In this document: positions 11,971 through 23,012 of the stretch, piece after piece | How the letters are laid out: every line of letters begins with the position of its first letter | How positions within the stretch are numbered: the stretch's first letter is position 1 | Assembly: GCA_016758965.1 (NCBI GenBank) | Contig: JAEPRB010000221.1 | Location: 1 to 64,000, forward strand | Direction: 5' to 3' | DNA: 64,000 bases | Source of the DNA: Circinella minor | Lineage: Eukaryota > Mucoromycota > Mucoromycetes > Mucorales > Lichtheimiaceae | The notes under the pieces: generated by a model | Seen by the model: the letters and a program-made list of their open reading frames with translations, nothing else | Databases searched by the model: none | Told to the model about the DNA's origin: nothing | Position numbers and translations under genes: made by a program

Positions 11971-13826
11971 CTATTTATAAGTTGCATATCTACATTCAAC
12001 ACCATGTCTACCCAATTTATCTCTAGCGTAATTGACAGCATCTTGATTAATATTATTACAATTATTAAGAACTAAAAGTTGCAAGCTTTTCACGTTGTCT
12101 ACTAACTGTCGTAATCCTGCACCCGTCACCTTGGGACAATTAGATATATTTAATTTTTTTAATGCTGTTTTTTCACCATTACCAAATGCACTAAGAACAG
12201 CATTTGATACCGAGATAACGGACTGTAGATATACCACCTCCAAACTTTCCTTGGCCTTGTCTATAATACCACATAAACTCTGTTCACTAAACCCTGCTGA
12301 ATTTTCCAAATAAATATCCCGTAATTGCGGTAATGTTTCCATGATAGATAATTGATTGGTTGTCCTTGTTGTTAATCGTACACATCCGCGTATATCAAGC
12401 GTTTTTAAAGTTTTATAATTTGCTTCAATGACAGATATTAATGCATCGTCACCGATCTCACAGAATGTAGGAAAAACAAGTTCTGAAATCCCACATTGCA
12501 ATTGGTTTTTTGACAATAACGATGGTCTTGTTGCTATGATACCTTCATCCCATCCAACATGGTATTGTTGGAAATGTAAACTTGTTAATCGAGGACATGA
12601 CTGACATACCAATGAAAAAATAGGATCGCCATAAGATGGATAAAGCGAAAGATGACTTAATTGTGGACAATAGGAAAGAATATTTTTCAAAGTTGAATAA
12701 TCTATGACTCGAGTGCTTGTAAAAGACAATTCCAGATGGGTAAGTGCGAGAGGTTGATCAATATTATGTATGTCTCCTGTTGGCGCTTCATCTTGATAAA
12801 CAAGTCGAGTAATGGTTGGGCATGTCTTGAGAATTTCCGACAGTGCTGAGAAAGGAATACCAGTGTCTGTCAATTGTAAATAATGTAAATGCCTTCCCAT
12901 CAACCGTAAAGTGCGAAGAAATAGATCAAGTTGTAATTCACATTCGATAAATGCTATTGGAGGGGAAAAAACAAAAGAAAGGATGTTTGGTATATAAATA
13001 TAGTTTGATATTCACAAAAAGAGTTGTCATAACAATATTAATGGAATGAATAATATTTACCAAGACATTCGATATAGTGACAGTCTCGATCAATCAACAA
13101 TTGAAGCATTTTATTAGTTCGATTCCGGTTCCCTGTCATCTTGAATTTACGAACGTATCGACCATTCAAATATGACATATATTGTTTTAATGCATAAGTT
13201 GAAACTTTTTGTGTTGTTGAACTAAAGTCAATTTCTCGCCACATACCAGACCAACTTTTCAACAGTGTACGCCAAGATCGAGATACAGCCATACATTGGA
13301 TTCTTCGTTCAAATGATAGTAATTCAAAAATATGTGCAACCATATCAAATGGTAAAATGTGAATAAAGTCGATAGGTGCTTGTTTTTGTTTTTTATATTG
13401 TTGTACTACCGTTTTTTTCATTTCAGCTAGCTGTTTAAAGCGTGGATCACTTTCATCGACTTTATTAAGGGCGCGATTGTAAATAGCAAGTGCTTTGGCA
13501 TAACGTTCCTGAAGTGAAAAGAGTTTACCCGCACGTAGGTATCCTTTGGATTGTGTTGGACTAGTCTTGATCATTGTCATTGCATCTTCAAGACCCTTAA
13601 CTAAATTACCATCCTTTTCATAGGCTGCAGCACGACAATCGATGAGTGTGATATTATTACTATCATTAAGAGTAATGGCGTTTGAGAAATGGTGGATAGC
13701 ATCCTTGTACTGTGTTTCAGCAAATGCTTTTTTGCCTTGTTCAAAGGCTTCCATCCATGGATGATTTTTTTTTTGTCGTTTTACTTGTGATGTTGGTTTA
13801 CTCGTTGATATTATTCGTTTTTGCAT
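11971..13826 (-). CDS. DIA2: F-box protein with TPR and LRR, Dia2/Pof3-like SCF subunit
   Basis: Two exons (13826-13061 and 12953-11971) give 582 residues. A basic N-terminus (RQKK) is followed by TPR repeats at roughly 23-150, an F-box at about 155-200 (IDFIHILPFDMVAHIFELL and following), and leucine-rich repeats over the C-terminal half. This order is diagnostic of S. cerevisiae Dia2 and S. pombe Pof3, substrate receptors of SCF ubiquitin ligases that act at replication forks and help disassemble the CMG helicase. The F-box would bind Skp1 and the LRR the substrate; here that role is inferred from architecture. The gene is divergent from eIF3c, with starts 258 bp apart. Confidence 0.85.
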
Positions 13827-14084
13827 ATTATTATTTATTTATTGGCTATGAAAAAGAGATAAAGCAGGACTAACGCGTTTTTTCGTTACTTGAATACAAT
13901 TTTTTCTTTGCTGGTGTTCAAAAAAAAAAGTGGATTTTGAGAGAGAAAGGAAGAACGTACGCCACGCACTTATGTGACGGTCAATTTTTTTTACATATTT
14001 TTTGGTCTTTTTCGTTTTCACTTGCCTTTAAGACGACTTTATTAAGAACCTACCCTCTTTTTTTTTTCTTATATATAAAGAACC
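13827..14084. promoter_or_regulatory. Divergent promoter DIA2 / eIF3c
   Basis: This 258-bp region separates two start codons facing away from each other and must hold both promoters. It contains ACGCCACGC at 13959-13967, a motif also found at 36496-36504 and 36817-36825 upstream of the kinase gene. A T/C-rich tract and TATATATAA lie within 30 bp of the eIF3c start, too close to be a classical TATA box. A pyrimidine-rich leader is the more likely reading. Confidence 0.6.
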
Positions 14085-16904
14085 ATGTCGCGATTCTTCC
14101 GATCAGTTTCCGATTCTGAAAGTGATTCCGAATCTTCTGATAACGAATCCTTTATCTCTGATGAAGAATTGTCTTCTGATGAAGGAGAACAATCAGATGA
14201 AGAACAAGAGAACCAAGAAGAACAACCCAAAAAATCTCGATTTTTGAAAGGTGCTGAAACTGATTCGGACGAAGAATCCGATGAAGAATTTGGTCGTAAG
14301 CGTCAAGTGAAATCGGCTCTTGATAAACGTCTCGATGAAATGAATAGCTCTATCAAGGCGATTGAAAATGGTCAAAAGAATAACGATTGGAATCTTATTT
14401 CAACTGGTACGGCGAAAAAAAATATTTTATTTTATTTTATTTGTTTTTTTTATTGTTTTTACGTGTTTTATCTATCGAAAACCAAAAAAAAAAAAAATAG
14501 TATATCAAAGTGAAAAAAAAAAGATTGTGATATTTTATTACTACTTACTATTGTTTTTTGTTTGGTTACTTAACTTGATATAATATAATGACTTTGTGAT
14601 ATTAAAAAAAATTCACTAAATTATTAGAATTCGACAAGTTGACTGCCAGTGTTAACAAGGCTACATCTGGTTTTGATGCAATTCCTATTCCTAAATTTTA
14701 TATCAAGACTATTGTTGAAATTGAAAACATGTTGCAAGAAGCTCCCAAGGAGAAGGGTGGCAACAAAAAGAAGGGTGGTGCCGCAGCAAAGGGTTTGAAC
14801 AACACAAAGCAAAAGATGAGAAAGATCACTAAGCAATATGAACAACTCATTGCTGAATACAAGAAGGATCCTGAAGCATTCATGGTCGAAAAGGAAGAAA
14901 AGCCTGAAATCCCCACACCAAAGAAGGCTGATACACAAAAGGGTGCTGTTGGTACTGCTACTGTTGATGAATCAGAATTGGATGGATTCACTTCTGTTGG
15001 TAAGGGTGGTAAGACCGTTGTCCCTATTACTGCTGATAACATTTTTGTCAAGTTACGTGAAGTTATGGAAAGCCGTGGTAAAAAGGTAAATGAGGAGAAA
15101 AGTGAAAAACCATTGCTTGGTTATAAAATAAAATCAATGACCTAATGGTTTGATTTATAACTTTTTTTAGAACACTGATCGTGACGAACAAATTGGTACT
15201 TTGGAAAAACTTATCGAAGCAGCCGATACACCATTCCAAAAAATTCTAGTTTTGTTGGCACTTATTCCTTCCCGTTTTGATACCAACTTGAGCATGGCTG
15301 AACATATGCAAACCGATGTTTGGAAGAAGGTCGAAGCTGAAGTCAGTCTTTTGCTCAGCATTGTTGAAAAGGAACAACAATTTGTTATTCGTGAAGATGC
15401 TGATGAATTAGATCATGATGATAAGGATATTGTTCCTGAAAAAGGTCAAGTCATTAATATCCGTGGTTCTATTATTAGTTTAGTCGAACGTTTGGATGAC
15501 GAATTCACAAAGTCATTGCAAAGCATTGATCCTCACACTACTGATTATATTGATCGCTTGCGTGATGAACCTACTTTGTATGCCGTCTTGGTCCGTGCAC
15601 AATCTTATATTGAGAAACACAACATGCTTGAAAACTTGCCAAGAATTATTATTCGTCGATTAGATCATTTGTATTATAAGGTATAATAGTAATCTATTCA
15701 CGAGAAAATAGAAAGAAGATTATATGGGATCGGGTGGGGAAATTAAATTAAAAAAAGAATAAAAGTAAGAGAGACACCACAAAAAGCTAATTACAAAAAA
15801 CGATAAAAATTGTAGCCTGAACAAGTCATTCAATCAACTGAAACTATGGCCAAGTCCATGTTGCCTGATTACATTACCTCCAACGTTATCACTGCTGAAG
15901 AGCCTTCCCAATTGATTCATCAATTGTGTACATACCTCTACAAGCAAAGTGCGTCTGTTCTCCGTACTCGTGCCATGTTATGTCATATCTACCATTATGC
16001 TCTTCATAGACACTTCCACACTGCTCGTGATATGTTGCTCATGTCCCATTTACAAGACTCTATCCACCAAGCTGATATTTCTACCCAAATTTTGTATAAC
16101 CGCACTGTTGTCCAAATTGGTTTATGTGCTTTCCGTGATGGTTTGATCAAGGAAGCACATGCCTGTTTGCAAGAAATTCAAGGTTCTGGCCGCGTCAAAG
16201 AATTACTTGCCCAAGGTGTTCAAGCACAACGTTATGGCCAACAAACTTCTCCCGAGCTCGAACAATTGGAACGTCAACGTCAACTTCCCTTCCATATGCA
16301 CATCAACTTGGAATTGCTCGAATGTGTCTTTTTGACTTGTTCCATGCTTTTGGAAATTCCTGCACAAGCTCAAGCTGGTCCCAACAACAAGAGAACCATT
16401 TCTCGTCCATTCCGTCGATTGTTGGACTATAACGAACGTCAAGCCTTTGCTGGTCCCCCCGAAAACACTAGAGATCATATTATGAGTGCTGCCAAGGCCT
16501 TAGCTTCTGGAGAATGGGAGCGTGCTCGTGATTATATTTTAGCTATTAAGATTTGGAACTTGATGCCTGAAACACAAGCCATTAAGGATATGCTTGTTTC
16601 CAAGATTCAAGAAGAAGGTCTTCGTACTTATCTTTTCACTTATGCATCTTATTATTCCACCTTAGGTCTTGCACAACTTGCTACTATGTTTGATTTGCCA
16701 GTAGCAAGAGTATCGGCTATTGTTTCTAAATTGATTTGGAATGAAGAATTATCTGCATCATTGGATCAAGTGTCTCAATCTGTTGTATTGCACAGAGTAG
16801 AACCTTCACGACTTCAAGTATTGTCTCTTCAATTTGCTGAAAAGGCAGCAAATTTGGTAGATCAAAATGAGCGTCTTTTGACGACCGGTCGTGATCGACA
16901 ATAA
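14085..16904 (+). CDS. NIP1: Translation initiation factor eIF3 subunit c (Nip1)
   Basis: Four exons (14085-14406, 14628-15085, 15171-15680, 15816-16904) give 792 residues, close to the yeast protein (about 812). The N-terminus is the typical acidic Ser/Asp/Glu-rich segment, starting MSRFF, which in yeast contacts eIF1 and eIF5. A Lys/Gly-rich linker follows near residue 160. The long helical body ends in a PCI domain (about 620-770, including the stretch around TYLFTYASYYSTLGLAQLA). It acts in the cytosol as a core scaffold of eIF3 on the 40S subunit. It is the downstream partner of a divergent promoter and converges with SNF8. Codon use is richer in C-ending codons than its neighbours, as expected for a highly expressed gene. 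Confidence 0.96.
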
Positions 16905-17014
16905 ATAATAATAATAATTTTAGTTTCCTCTATTAAAAAAAATTACTATACATTTTGATTTAACATAACAATACACCCTCACTATCTCATAACAGTTTAT
17001 TTCTTTCTTCTCCT

Positions 17015-17064
<50 letters not shown>

Positions 17065-17220
17065 CCACAGCTTTTATAACTCATTCACTTTATATTTTTT
17101 TCCTTCTACTTTGTTTGTGTATAAACTCTCTTTTTTTTTCGTACGTAGAATAAAAAAAAAGTTCTTTATTTTTTTTTTCTTTACAATTTTATATATAAAT
17201 ATATAGATGTATAATTGTTA
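16905..17220. other. Convergent 3' ends of eIF3c and SNF8, with CA microsatellite
   Basis: The 316-bp space between two converging stop codons holds both 3' UTRs. It contains a 46-bp (CA)23 run and several T tracts. No gene is seen. Confidence 0.7.
17018..17063. repeat. (CA)23 microsatellite
   Basis: A perfect run of CA dinucleotides lies between the converging genes. On the minus strand, the SNF8 sense strand, it reads as GT. It is likely length-variable between strains. Confidence 0.95.
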
Positions 17221-18561
17221 TTATTCATCTAGATGAAAATAACTGGGTATCCAATATGTATCAACATCATCTCCTTGTTTATCAATCCATGCTAGACCAT
17301 CTTGAAGTAAATGATCCTATAACAACAACAATAAGTAATGACATTTAATCAGGTGGGGATGAGAATCCTCTTGACTAGTTTTTTCTGAGATTATTTCTTT
17401 ACTTACTAAAGCATTTTGCGTTCTTGTATCATTCCACCCTAATTCAGCATGAATAATCTTGATATTTAAGTATTCAGTTTTCTAATAACGTTTTTTTTTC
17501 AAGGTAAAAAGGATGAGTAAAGGGTTCCCCTTGTATATAATTTTAAAAAAGAATGTTTCCATGTCAACGAACGATATACCTGTGCCAATAATAACAATGC
17601 TGACTGATCCTTATCTAATTCTTTAGGTACTGATCGTACCATTTTTCGAGCACCAATAGGTATTACTTCAAATCCGCCACTGAGTGGTTTTAGTGTTCGA
17701 ATTGCGCGAATAACATCATCCCTACAAGAAGTTCTCAAGAATTGTTTAAGTAAGAAAGAATAAGAAAAAAAAAAACAAATGCTGCATATACACAGTAGAA
17801 AATAAACTTGTATTCAGTAACATACTCTGTAATTTCTTGTTGTTTTCCTCCTTGACCATTACGTCTCATAACTTCCAAACGTCGCTGTAATTCAGTTATT
17901 TCTGTCAAACCACCATCCCTTGCACGGGTTGCTATACAAGTTTCAATAATTTGAATACCAAGTTCATAATAAAAGTCACCAACACCTAATAAATCTGCCC
18001 AAAAACCCTTGTTTGCTAATATATATATAATCCATTAGTTATCTATAGATATATTTTCCTGGTTTTTTTTTAAAAAAAGTAAGAGATAAATAAAAAAAAA
18101 AAAATCAAATTATCTTATTACATGCAAGAGGATCTACACCAATATTAGCACACATTTTTTGAAAATGGGCTCGAAAAGTTGGGTCTTTACGAATATCCTT
18201 TCGATGCTTTCGAGCAAATTCTTGTAGATTTGATTTAAAAGTATCTAGTTGTTTTTGTAGCTTATTTTATAGAAATGATAAGTTACATCATATTATATAA
18301 AGGATAAAGAAGAAACCAAAAATAACATAAATGAATGCGCTATTTAAATATTACCTGCTCTATCTCTTCGGCAGCAATGTTATCACCCATTTGCTGGAAA
18401 TCTTTCTACAATGAATAAAAAAAAATATAAGAAACAATAAGACAATTGTTTTGAAGCCTTAATGACCAAGTTTAAAATATAAAACAAATGTGATTATTTT
18501 TTCTTACATCGAGTTTAGTACGTTGTAGGCCATGAGCCATCCCAACATGTCTACGTCTCAT
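17221..18561 (-). CDS. SNF8: ESCRT-II subunit SNF8 / Vps22 (EAP30)
   Basis: Seven exons (18561-18508, 18405-18355, 18260-18122, 18015-17826, 17721-17580, 17481-17407, 17316-17221) give 248 residues; the human protein has 258. It starts [11 protein letters not shown], like other SNF8 proteins. The conserved blocks are [47 protein letters not shown] and, near the end, [20 protein letters not shown]. It forms the core of ESCRT-II with Vps25 and Vps36 on endosomes, sorting ubiquitinated cargo into multivesicular bodies through two winged-helix domains. The first two exons are only 54 and 51 nt. It shares a 142-bp divergent promoter with COG8, another trafficking gene. Confidence 0.95.
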
Positions 18562-18703
18562 GGTTTCTTAATTATTGTGTAATATAAAAGAAGTTATCAA
18601 AGCGCAAAGAACTCCGAGTTTCTTTTTATTTTCCCTTTGTCCCCGTCCGCTCTTTTCTTTTTCTCTCTTTATTACCATAACTTTATACTTTTTATTTTAA
18701 GCA
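18562..18703. promoter_or_regulatory. Divergent promoter SNF8 / COG8
   Basis: Only 142 bp separate the two start codons. The COG8 side is pyrimidine-rich (about 18616-18670). No TATA box at a normal distance is obvious. Confidence 0.6.
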
Positions 18704-20785
18704 ATGACGGATCTCGATGGTAATGATGCTTTATTACAATTATTAACAGAGTCTTGGGACGAACAACAATCGCTTGCCGTAGAAAAATCCAAATGGACAC
18801 GCGATTACTTGACCCGTCTTACTTCATTACCCTTGGATGAGCTTTTGCGCGAACCAGAAGAACTTCGCGTCGAACAAGAAAAGATGAGACAAGATGCTCA
18901 ACAATTAGCATTTAACGACTATCCAGCATTTATTCATGCCAATACATGTCGTCAACAAGTCGATTCTACACTTGACGATTTACAAGACCATCTCAACGAA
19001 TTTTTGACGTCCGTTCCTGACCTACAAGAAGCTTCTCAGATCTTTTCAACAAAAGCACAGACTATTGCTGACGAACGATCTAAAATTACCCGCGTTCTTG
19101 AACATCAAAATGTACTTGTAGATCTTTTAGAAATACCTCAATTAATGGAAACATGTGTATGGAACGGATATTATTCTGAAGCTATGGATTTAGCATCTCA
19201 TGTACGACTTTTATTGGTGAGATATCCATTACCCATTGTACGTAGTATTCAACAACAAGTTCAAGCATCCGCCGATCTAATGCTTGTTCAACTTATTGCT
19301 CATCTTCGACAACCGATAAAATTAGCAGCAGCTATGAATGTCATTGGTCATTTACGACGTATGGATGTATTTGAATCAGAAATGGAATTGCGTATGGTAT
19401 TTTTGCGATGTCGACATGATTATTTGACACAACGATTGGATCGAATAAAAGCATCACGCAATACACCATCCACAACAGCATCAATAATTAACATCACTAC
19501 TACTGGCAAAGAAGATGAAAATGCAATAGAACAACAGCAGCAACATGAAGCATTTGAATATATGAAACGATACATTGATGTAATGCGAGAACAAATATTT
19601 GAAATTGCAACCCAATATATGTCAGTATTTTCTCATCAAGAACAACAAAGTATTTTAATCATATCGGATTATATGGTTCGATTAATAGATGGTTATTTTG
19701 AACCCACTTTGAAACAACAACTTGTAAAAATCACAGATACTTCTTCATTGGCTTATTTATTGACTCAAATTCAATATTGTGGAATGTCATTGGGTAGAAT
19801 TGGATTGGATTTTCGACATTTATTTGTTCGCGCATTTGAAGATACAGTCAGACCGTTAATTTTACAATGGATTGACAAGGCAACGGAAGAATTAATTTCA
19901 ACTATTACAACAACCAATAAGCAACCAAGTTCTTGGATGTCGGCTAGTAGTAGATCAACATCAGAAAACAACAATAATAAAAACAGTGATAGGAGCGGGA
20001 ATAGTGAGACCGATTATAGTCGACATCATCCAAATCAACCACCAATGCTTTTAGTCAACTATCCACCTCTTGCCATTTATACCAATGCCATATTATCGGC
20101 CTTCAATGCGCTTCGATTATTACCAGCCGTCAGTTTACTTCGACCCATTCAAAGTCATTTGGATGCATGTTTTTTGGAAATTGGCAGTGCATTAAAACAA
20201 TATGCAGATGATCAACAACAAGAAAATAATAATGGTGTTATACGATCCTTTATTATGGCGTATGTAAGATGTTGTGTACCCTTTTTAAAAGGTTGTTTAA
20301 TGGATGTAATTTATGGTTCTATTCAATTACCCGACAATGATATATCAACAATTAATAATGGTGATTTGGAAGCATTACTTGGTGTGGAATCAAAAGAAGA
20401 GCAAGAATCTGAGTCAGCGTTGACAGAACATGATAATGATAAGACGGAAGAAGATAAGGAAGAGAAAGAATCGAGCCAAGAAAATGGTCAAGATAGACAC
20501 ATGGATGAAAAAAAAGTAAAAGAAAATGTTGTCAAGATCAATGATAATGGTACTAATGTTGAATCACCTAGCAACAAAAATGATGATAATAATAATGAAG
20601 AAAGCAAGCATAACAATAACAAAAGTGATTCTGAACAAGATGAAACGGATATACAACTAGAAACTAGTAATAATAATGATGATTCTTCTAATAATGAAAA
20701 TGACATTGAACAATCAAAAAAGAATGAAAATAATAATAACAATACTAGCAATGAAAATAAAGCATCCTCCAACATTAAAGCTTAA
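18704..20785 (+). CDS. COG8: Conserved oligomeric Golgi complex subunit 8
   Basis: A single exon of 693 residues. The N-terminal two thirds match the Dor1/COG8 family: a coiled-coil start with LTSLPLDELLREPEELR and DYPAFIHANTCRQQVD, then the conserved block with LVDLLEIPQLMETCVWNGYYSEAMDL. COG8 belongs to lobe B of the COG tether, which captures retrograde vesicles at the Golgi and maintains glycosylation enzymes. From about residue 560 the protein is a low-complexity Asp/Glu/Asn/Lys/Ser tail of about 130 residues that is not part of the family core. It is the only intron-free protein gene found in this window. Confidence 0.92.
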   Translation: MTDLDGNDALLQLLTESWDEQQSLAVEKSKWTRDYLTRLTSLPLDELLREPEELRVEQEKMRQDAQQLAFNDYPAFIHANTCRQQVDSTLDDLQDHLNEFLTSVPDLQEASQIFSTKAQTIADERSKITRVLEHQNVLVDLLEIPQLMETCVWNGYYSEAMDLASHVRLLLVRYPLPIVRSIQQQVQASADLMLVQLIAHLRQPIKLAAAMNVIGHLRRMDVFESEMELRMVFLRCRHDYLTQRLDRIKASRNTPSTTASIINITTTGKEDENAIEQQQQHEAFEYMKRYIDVMREQIFEIATQYMSVFSHQEQQSILIISDYMVRLIDGYFEPTLKQQLVKITDTSSLAYLLTQIQYCGMSLGRIGLDFRHLFVRAFEDTVRPLILQWIDKATEELISTITTTNKQPSSWMSASSRSTSENNNNKNSDRSGNSETDYSRHHPNQPPMLLVNYPPLAIYTNAILSAFNALRLLPAVSLLRPIQSHLDACFLEIGSALKQYADDQQQENNNGVIRSFIMAYVRCCVPFLKGCLMDVIYGSIQLPDNDISTINNGDLEALLGVESKEEQESESALTEHDNDKTEEDKEEKESSQENGQDRHMDEKKVKENVVKINDNGTNVESPSNKNDDNNNEESKHNNNKSDSEQDETDIQLETSNNNDDSSNNENDIEQSKKNENNNNNTSNENKASSNIKA

Positions 20786-21732
20786 ATCATTGAAATTTTA
20801 TAGTACGTATACTCGTATTTTTTATGTAAAAAATGACATAATAATTTTGTTGTACGTAATCGTAAGAAGCACACACACGTTATTTCTTGTATTATAACGC
20901 CTCGACAATATTTTTTGTGTTGCTGTAAGAACGATCGAAGATAAGATATTACATAACACATCATCAATATATTATCAATATTGACTAGCTTATCTTTTTA
21001 TTAGTAAAATTACAGCCAACACAATTTGATAGAGTCCTCCAAAATAGATGAATTTTTTTCTTTTAGAATTTTCAATAGTTTATAACGTTAACACTATGAG
21101 AACATATACAGAAAAAGTCAAAAAGGTATAATATATGGACTGCCCGTTATAATCTATACTTTTATAACATATGTAGGATTCTTTGCTCGATTTTATTATA
21201 CCAAAGAATAAAATTGAATAGTAGACAATAAATATATATCTGATTTAAAGACTCTCAGTCTAAAATATGTAGTTGGTAATAGAGTTTCAAGAAGTAATAT
21301 GTATACCTTTAGGACCAAATCTTTTCCCTCCAGACTATTAGTATAGATATAATGAAAAAAAAAATATTCTGTTCGAATTTGATTTATTGTCATGTATTCA
21401 GAAAAAGTTGTATAATTAATTTTTATAATAAATATATTTCGATGTTCTTGTCCCCCGTCACCCCCATCCCTAAAAAAATAGGTTGGTGGATGTTTTTTTT
21501 AACTGTTGATTAATGGTATATATATCAAGACAATCAACCATCCTTTCATTTGTAAAGCAGTTTTATCTTGAAAATTAAATGCCAAAAGTTTATTTTATTT
21601 TTATTTTTGTAAACGGCTAATGGGTTACAACCACTGTCCGATAAATTATCTCTTTTCTTTTTAATTTTAGACATCTAAATTAAGTAAAGAAATAAAAAAT
21701 TGCATTTGTGAGTCAAACTTTTTAATTCATTT
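20786..21732. other. Intergenic between converging COG8 and glycosyltransferase genes
   Basis: AT-rich 3' spacer, about 950 bp. Short open frames are low complexity. No gene or RNA is recognised. Confidence 0.6.
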
Positions 21733-23012
21733 TCATTCTTGATAGTTATTCATTGTTTTCTCAATTTCACTTCGTTTAATATTCACTAACTTACCAATAG
21801 ATGAAGGGTGTAATAAAAGGCCATTATCTTCAAGAACCAATAGACGTTGATGACAATATTCGTCTTGATGAATAGTAAGACCATGAAACTCGGGGTATTC
21901 AAAACATCGATATCCAGCCCGTGTTGCCAATAAAGTAATAGCTGACTGATCCTGTCGATGATTTTCACGACTAGACGATGGTGGAGCAATACAATTCTGT
22001 TCAATAGCACAATCATACCAAGGTGTAATCAACTCATCCACAATTTTTTGATTACTTGCATCAAACCCAACAGCAGCACCATTACAATTTTCAAACATTT
22101 CAAAATCCTTCCTCCGTAACTTGAAGTAATTAAACATGCCAATATGATTAAACTTGGATCCAATTAAACCAGTACTTCTTGGAGACCAAAATCCATGTCG
22201 TCGAATATATTGGGGTATCATTTTCATGAATAAAGCATTGGGTACATCGCCTGTATCCAGCCAGACAATGACTCCACCATATTTTTCTTGTACTTCCTTG
22301 ACAATTCCTGGTTTCCATGCATATTGTCCTCGATTAATTTGTACATTCCAAAAAGGTGGATAAGCATCGTAATCGAAATCCACCATATCATCAAAATAGG
22401 CTTCTTTGTATAAATTGTCCATAATGGTACGTTGATGAGCATCAATGCCCAAGTTATAGACAACGAGTCGTGGAAAATCTTGTGGTGCAACATATTTTTG
22501 TAGTTCCCGAAATGTATAAAGCATACTTTCTAATGCACAGAAATGGTTACTACTAGCAGCTGTCACAATGGTGAATGAATTGTTTTCGTTATTATCAATA
22601 ATTGGATCAATGAATACCGGGATATTATCCATATTAGTCTCATCATTATTGTCATCTTTTATAATATCGTCTTCCACTTTATCATTTAGTGAAGAAGAGT
22701 CAATGATTTCCTCGGGTGTAAGTATGAATTCATTATTATCAGGTTCCAATTCCACTGGCGGTGAAGATTGTTTTTCTGGTTGTGATGGTTTACATGTTTC
22801 TCCAATACAATCGCCTATATATTAGTTTTTTGGATAATATTTCAGGTCAATATAAAAATATTTTTTCTTTTTTTTTTCTATCGAGATCGCGTTTCTGCTT
22901 TTTCTTTACCTTGTATAGAAGAAGCATCATTTGCTTGTCGCGCGATGAATATTAAACAAATTATACAAAATGCAAAAATAGATTGTAAGATGATGGATCG
23001 TTTGAGTGGCAT
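21733..23012 (-). CDS. Putative type II membrane glycosyltransferase (DUF1647-like)
   Basis: Two exons (23012-22910 and 22814-21733) give 394 residues. The short basic N-terminus (MPLKRS) followed by a hydrophobic stretch (SIFAFCIICLIFIA) is a signal anchor, so the protein should sit in the Golgi or ER with its C-terminus in the lumen. An acidic linker follows. The domain begins near residue 110 (FTIVTAASSNHFCALESML) and contains WKPGIVKEVQEKYGGVIVWL followed by DTGD, which looks like the DxD-type metal and sugar-nucleotide site of GT-A folds. Resemblance is to the DUF1647 / nucleotide-diphospho-sugar transferase-like proteins; donor and acceptor are unknown. Exon 1 encodes only the anchor. 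Confidence 0.7.

Noticed and set aside
14624..15051. Minus-strand frames of 104-117 codons inside eIF3c
   Set aside because: They are antisense shadows of well-conserved eIF3c exons.
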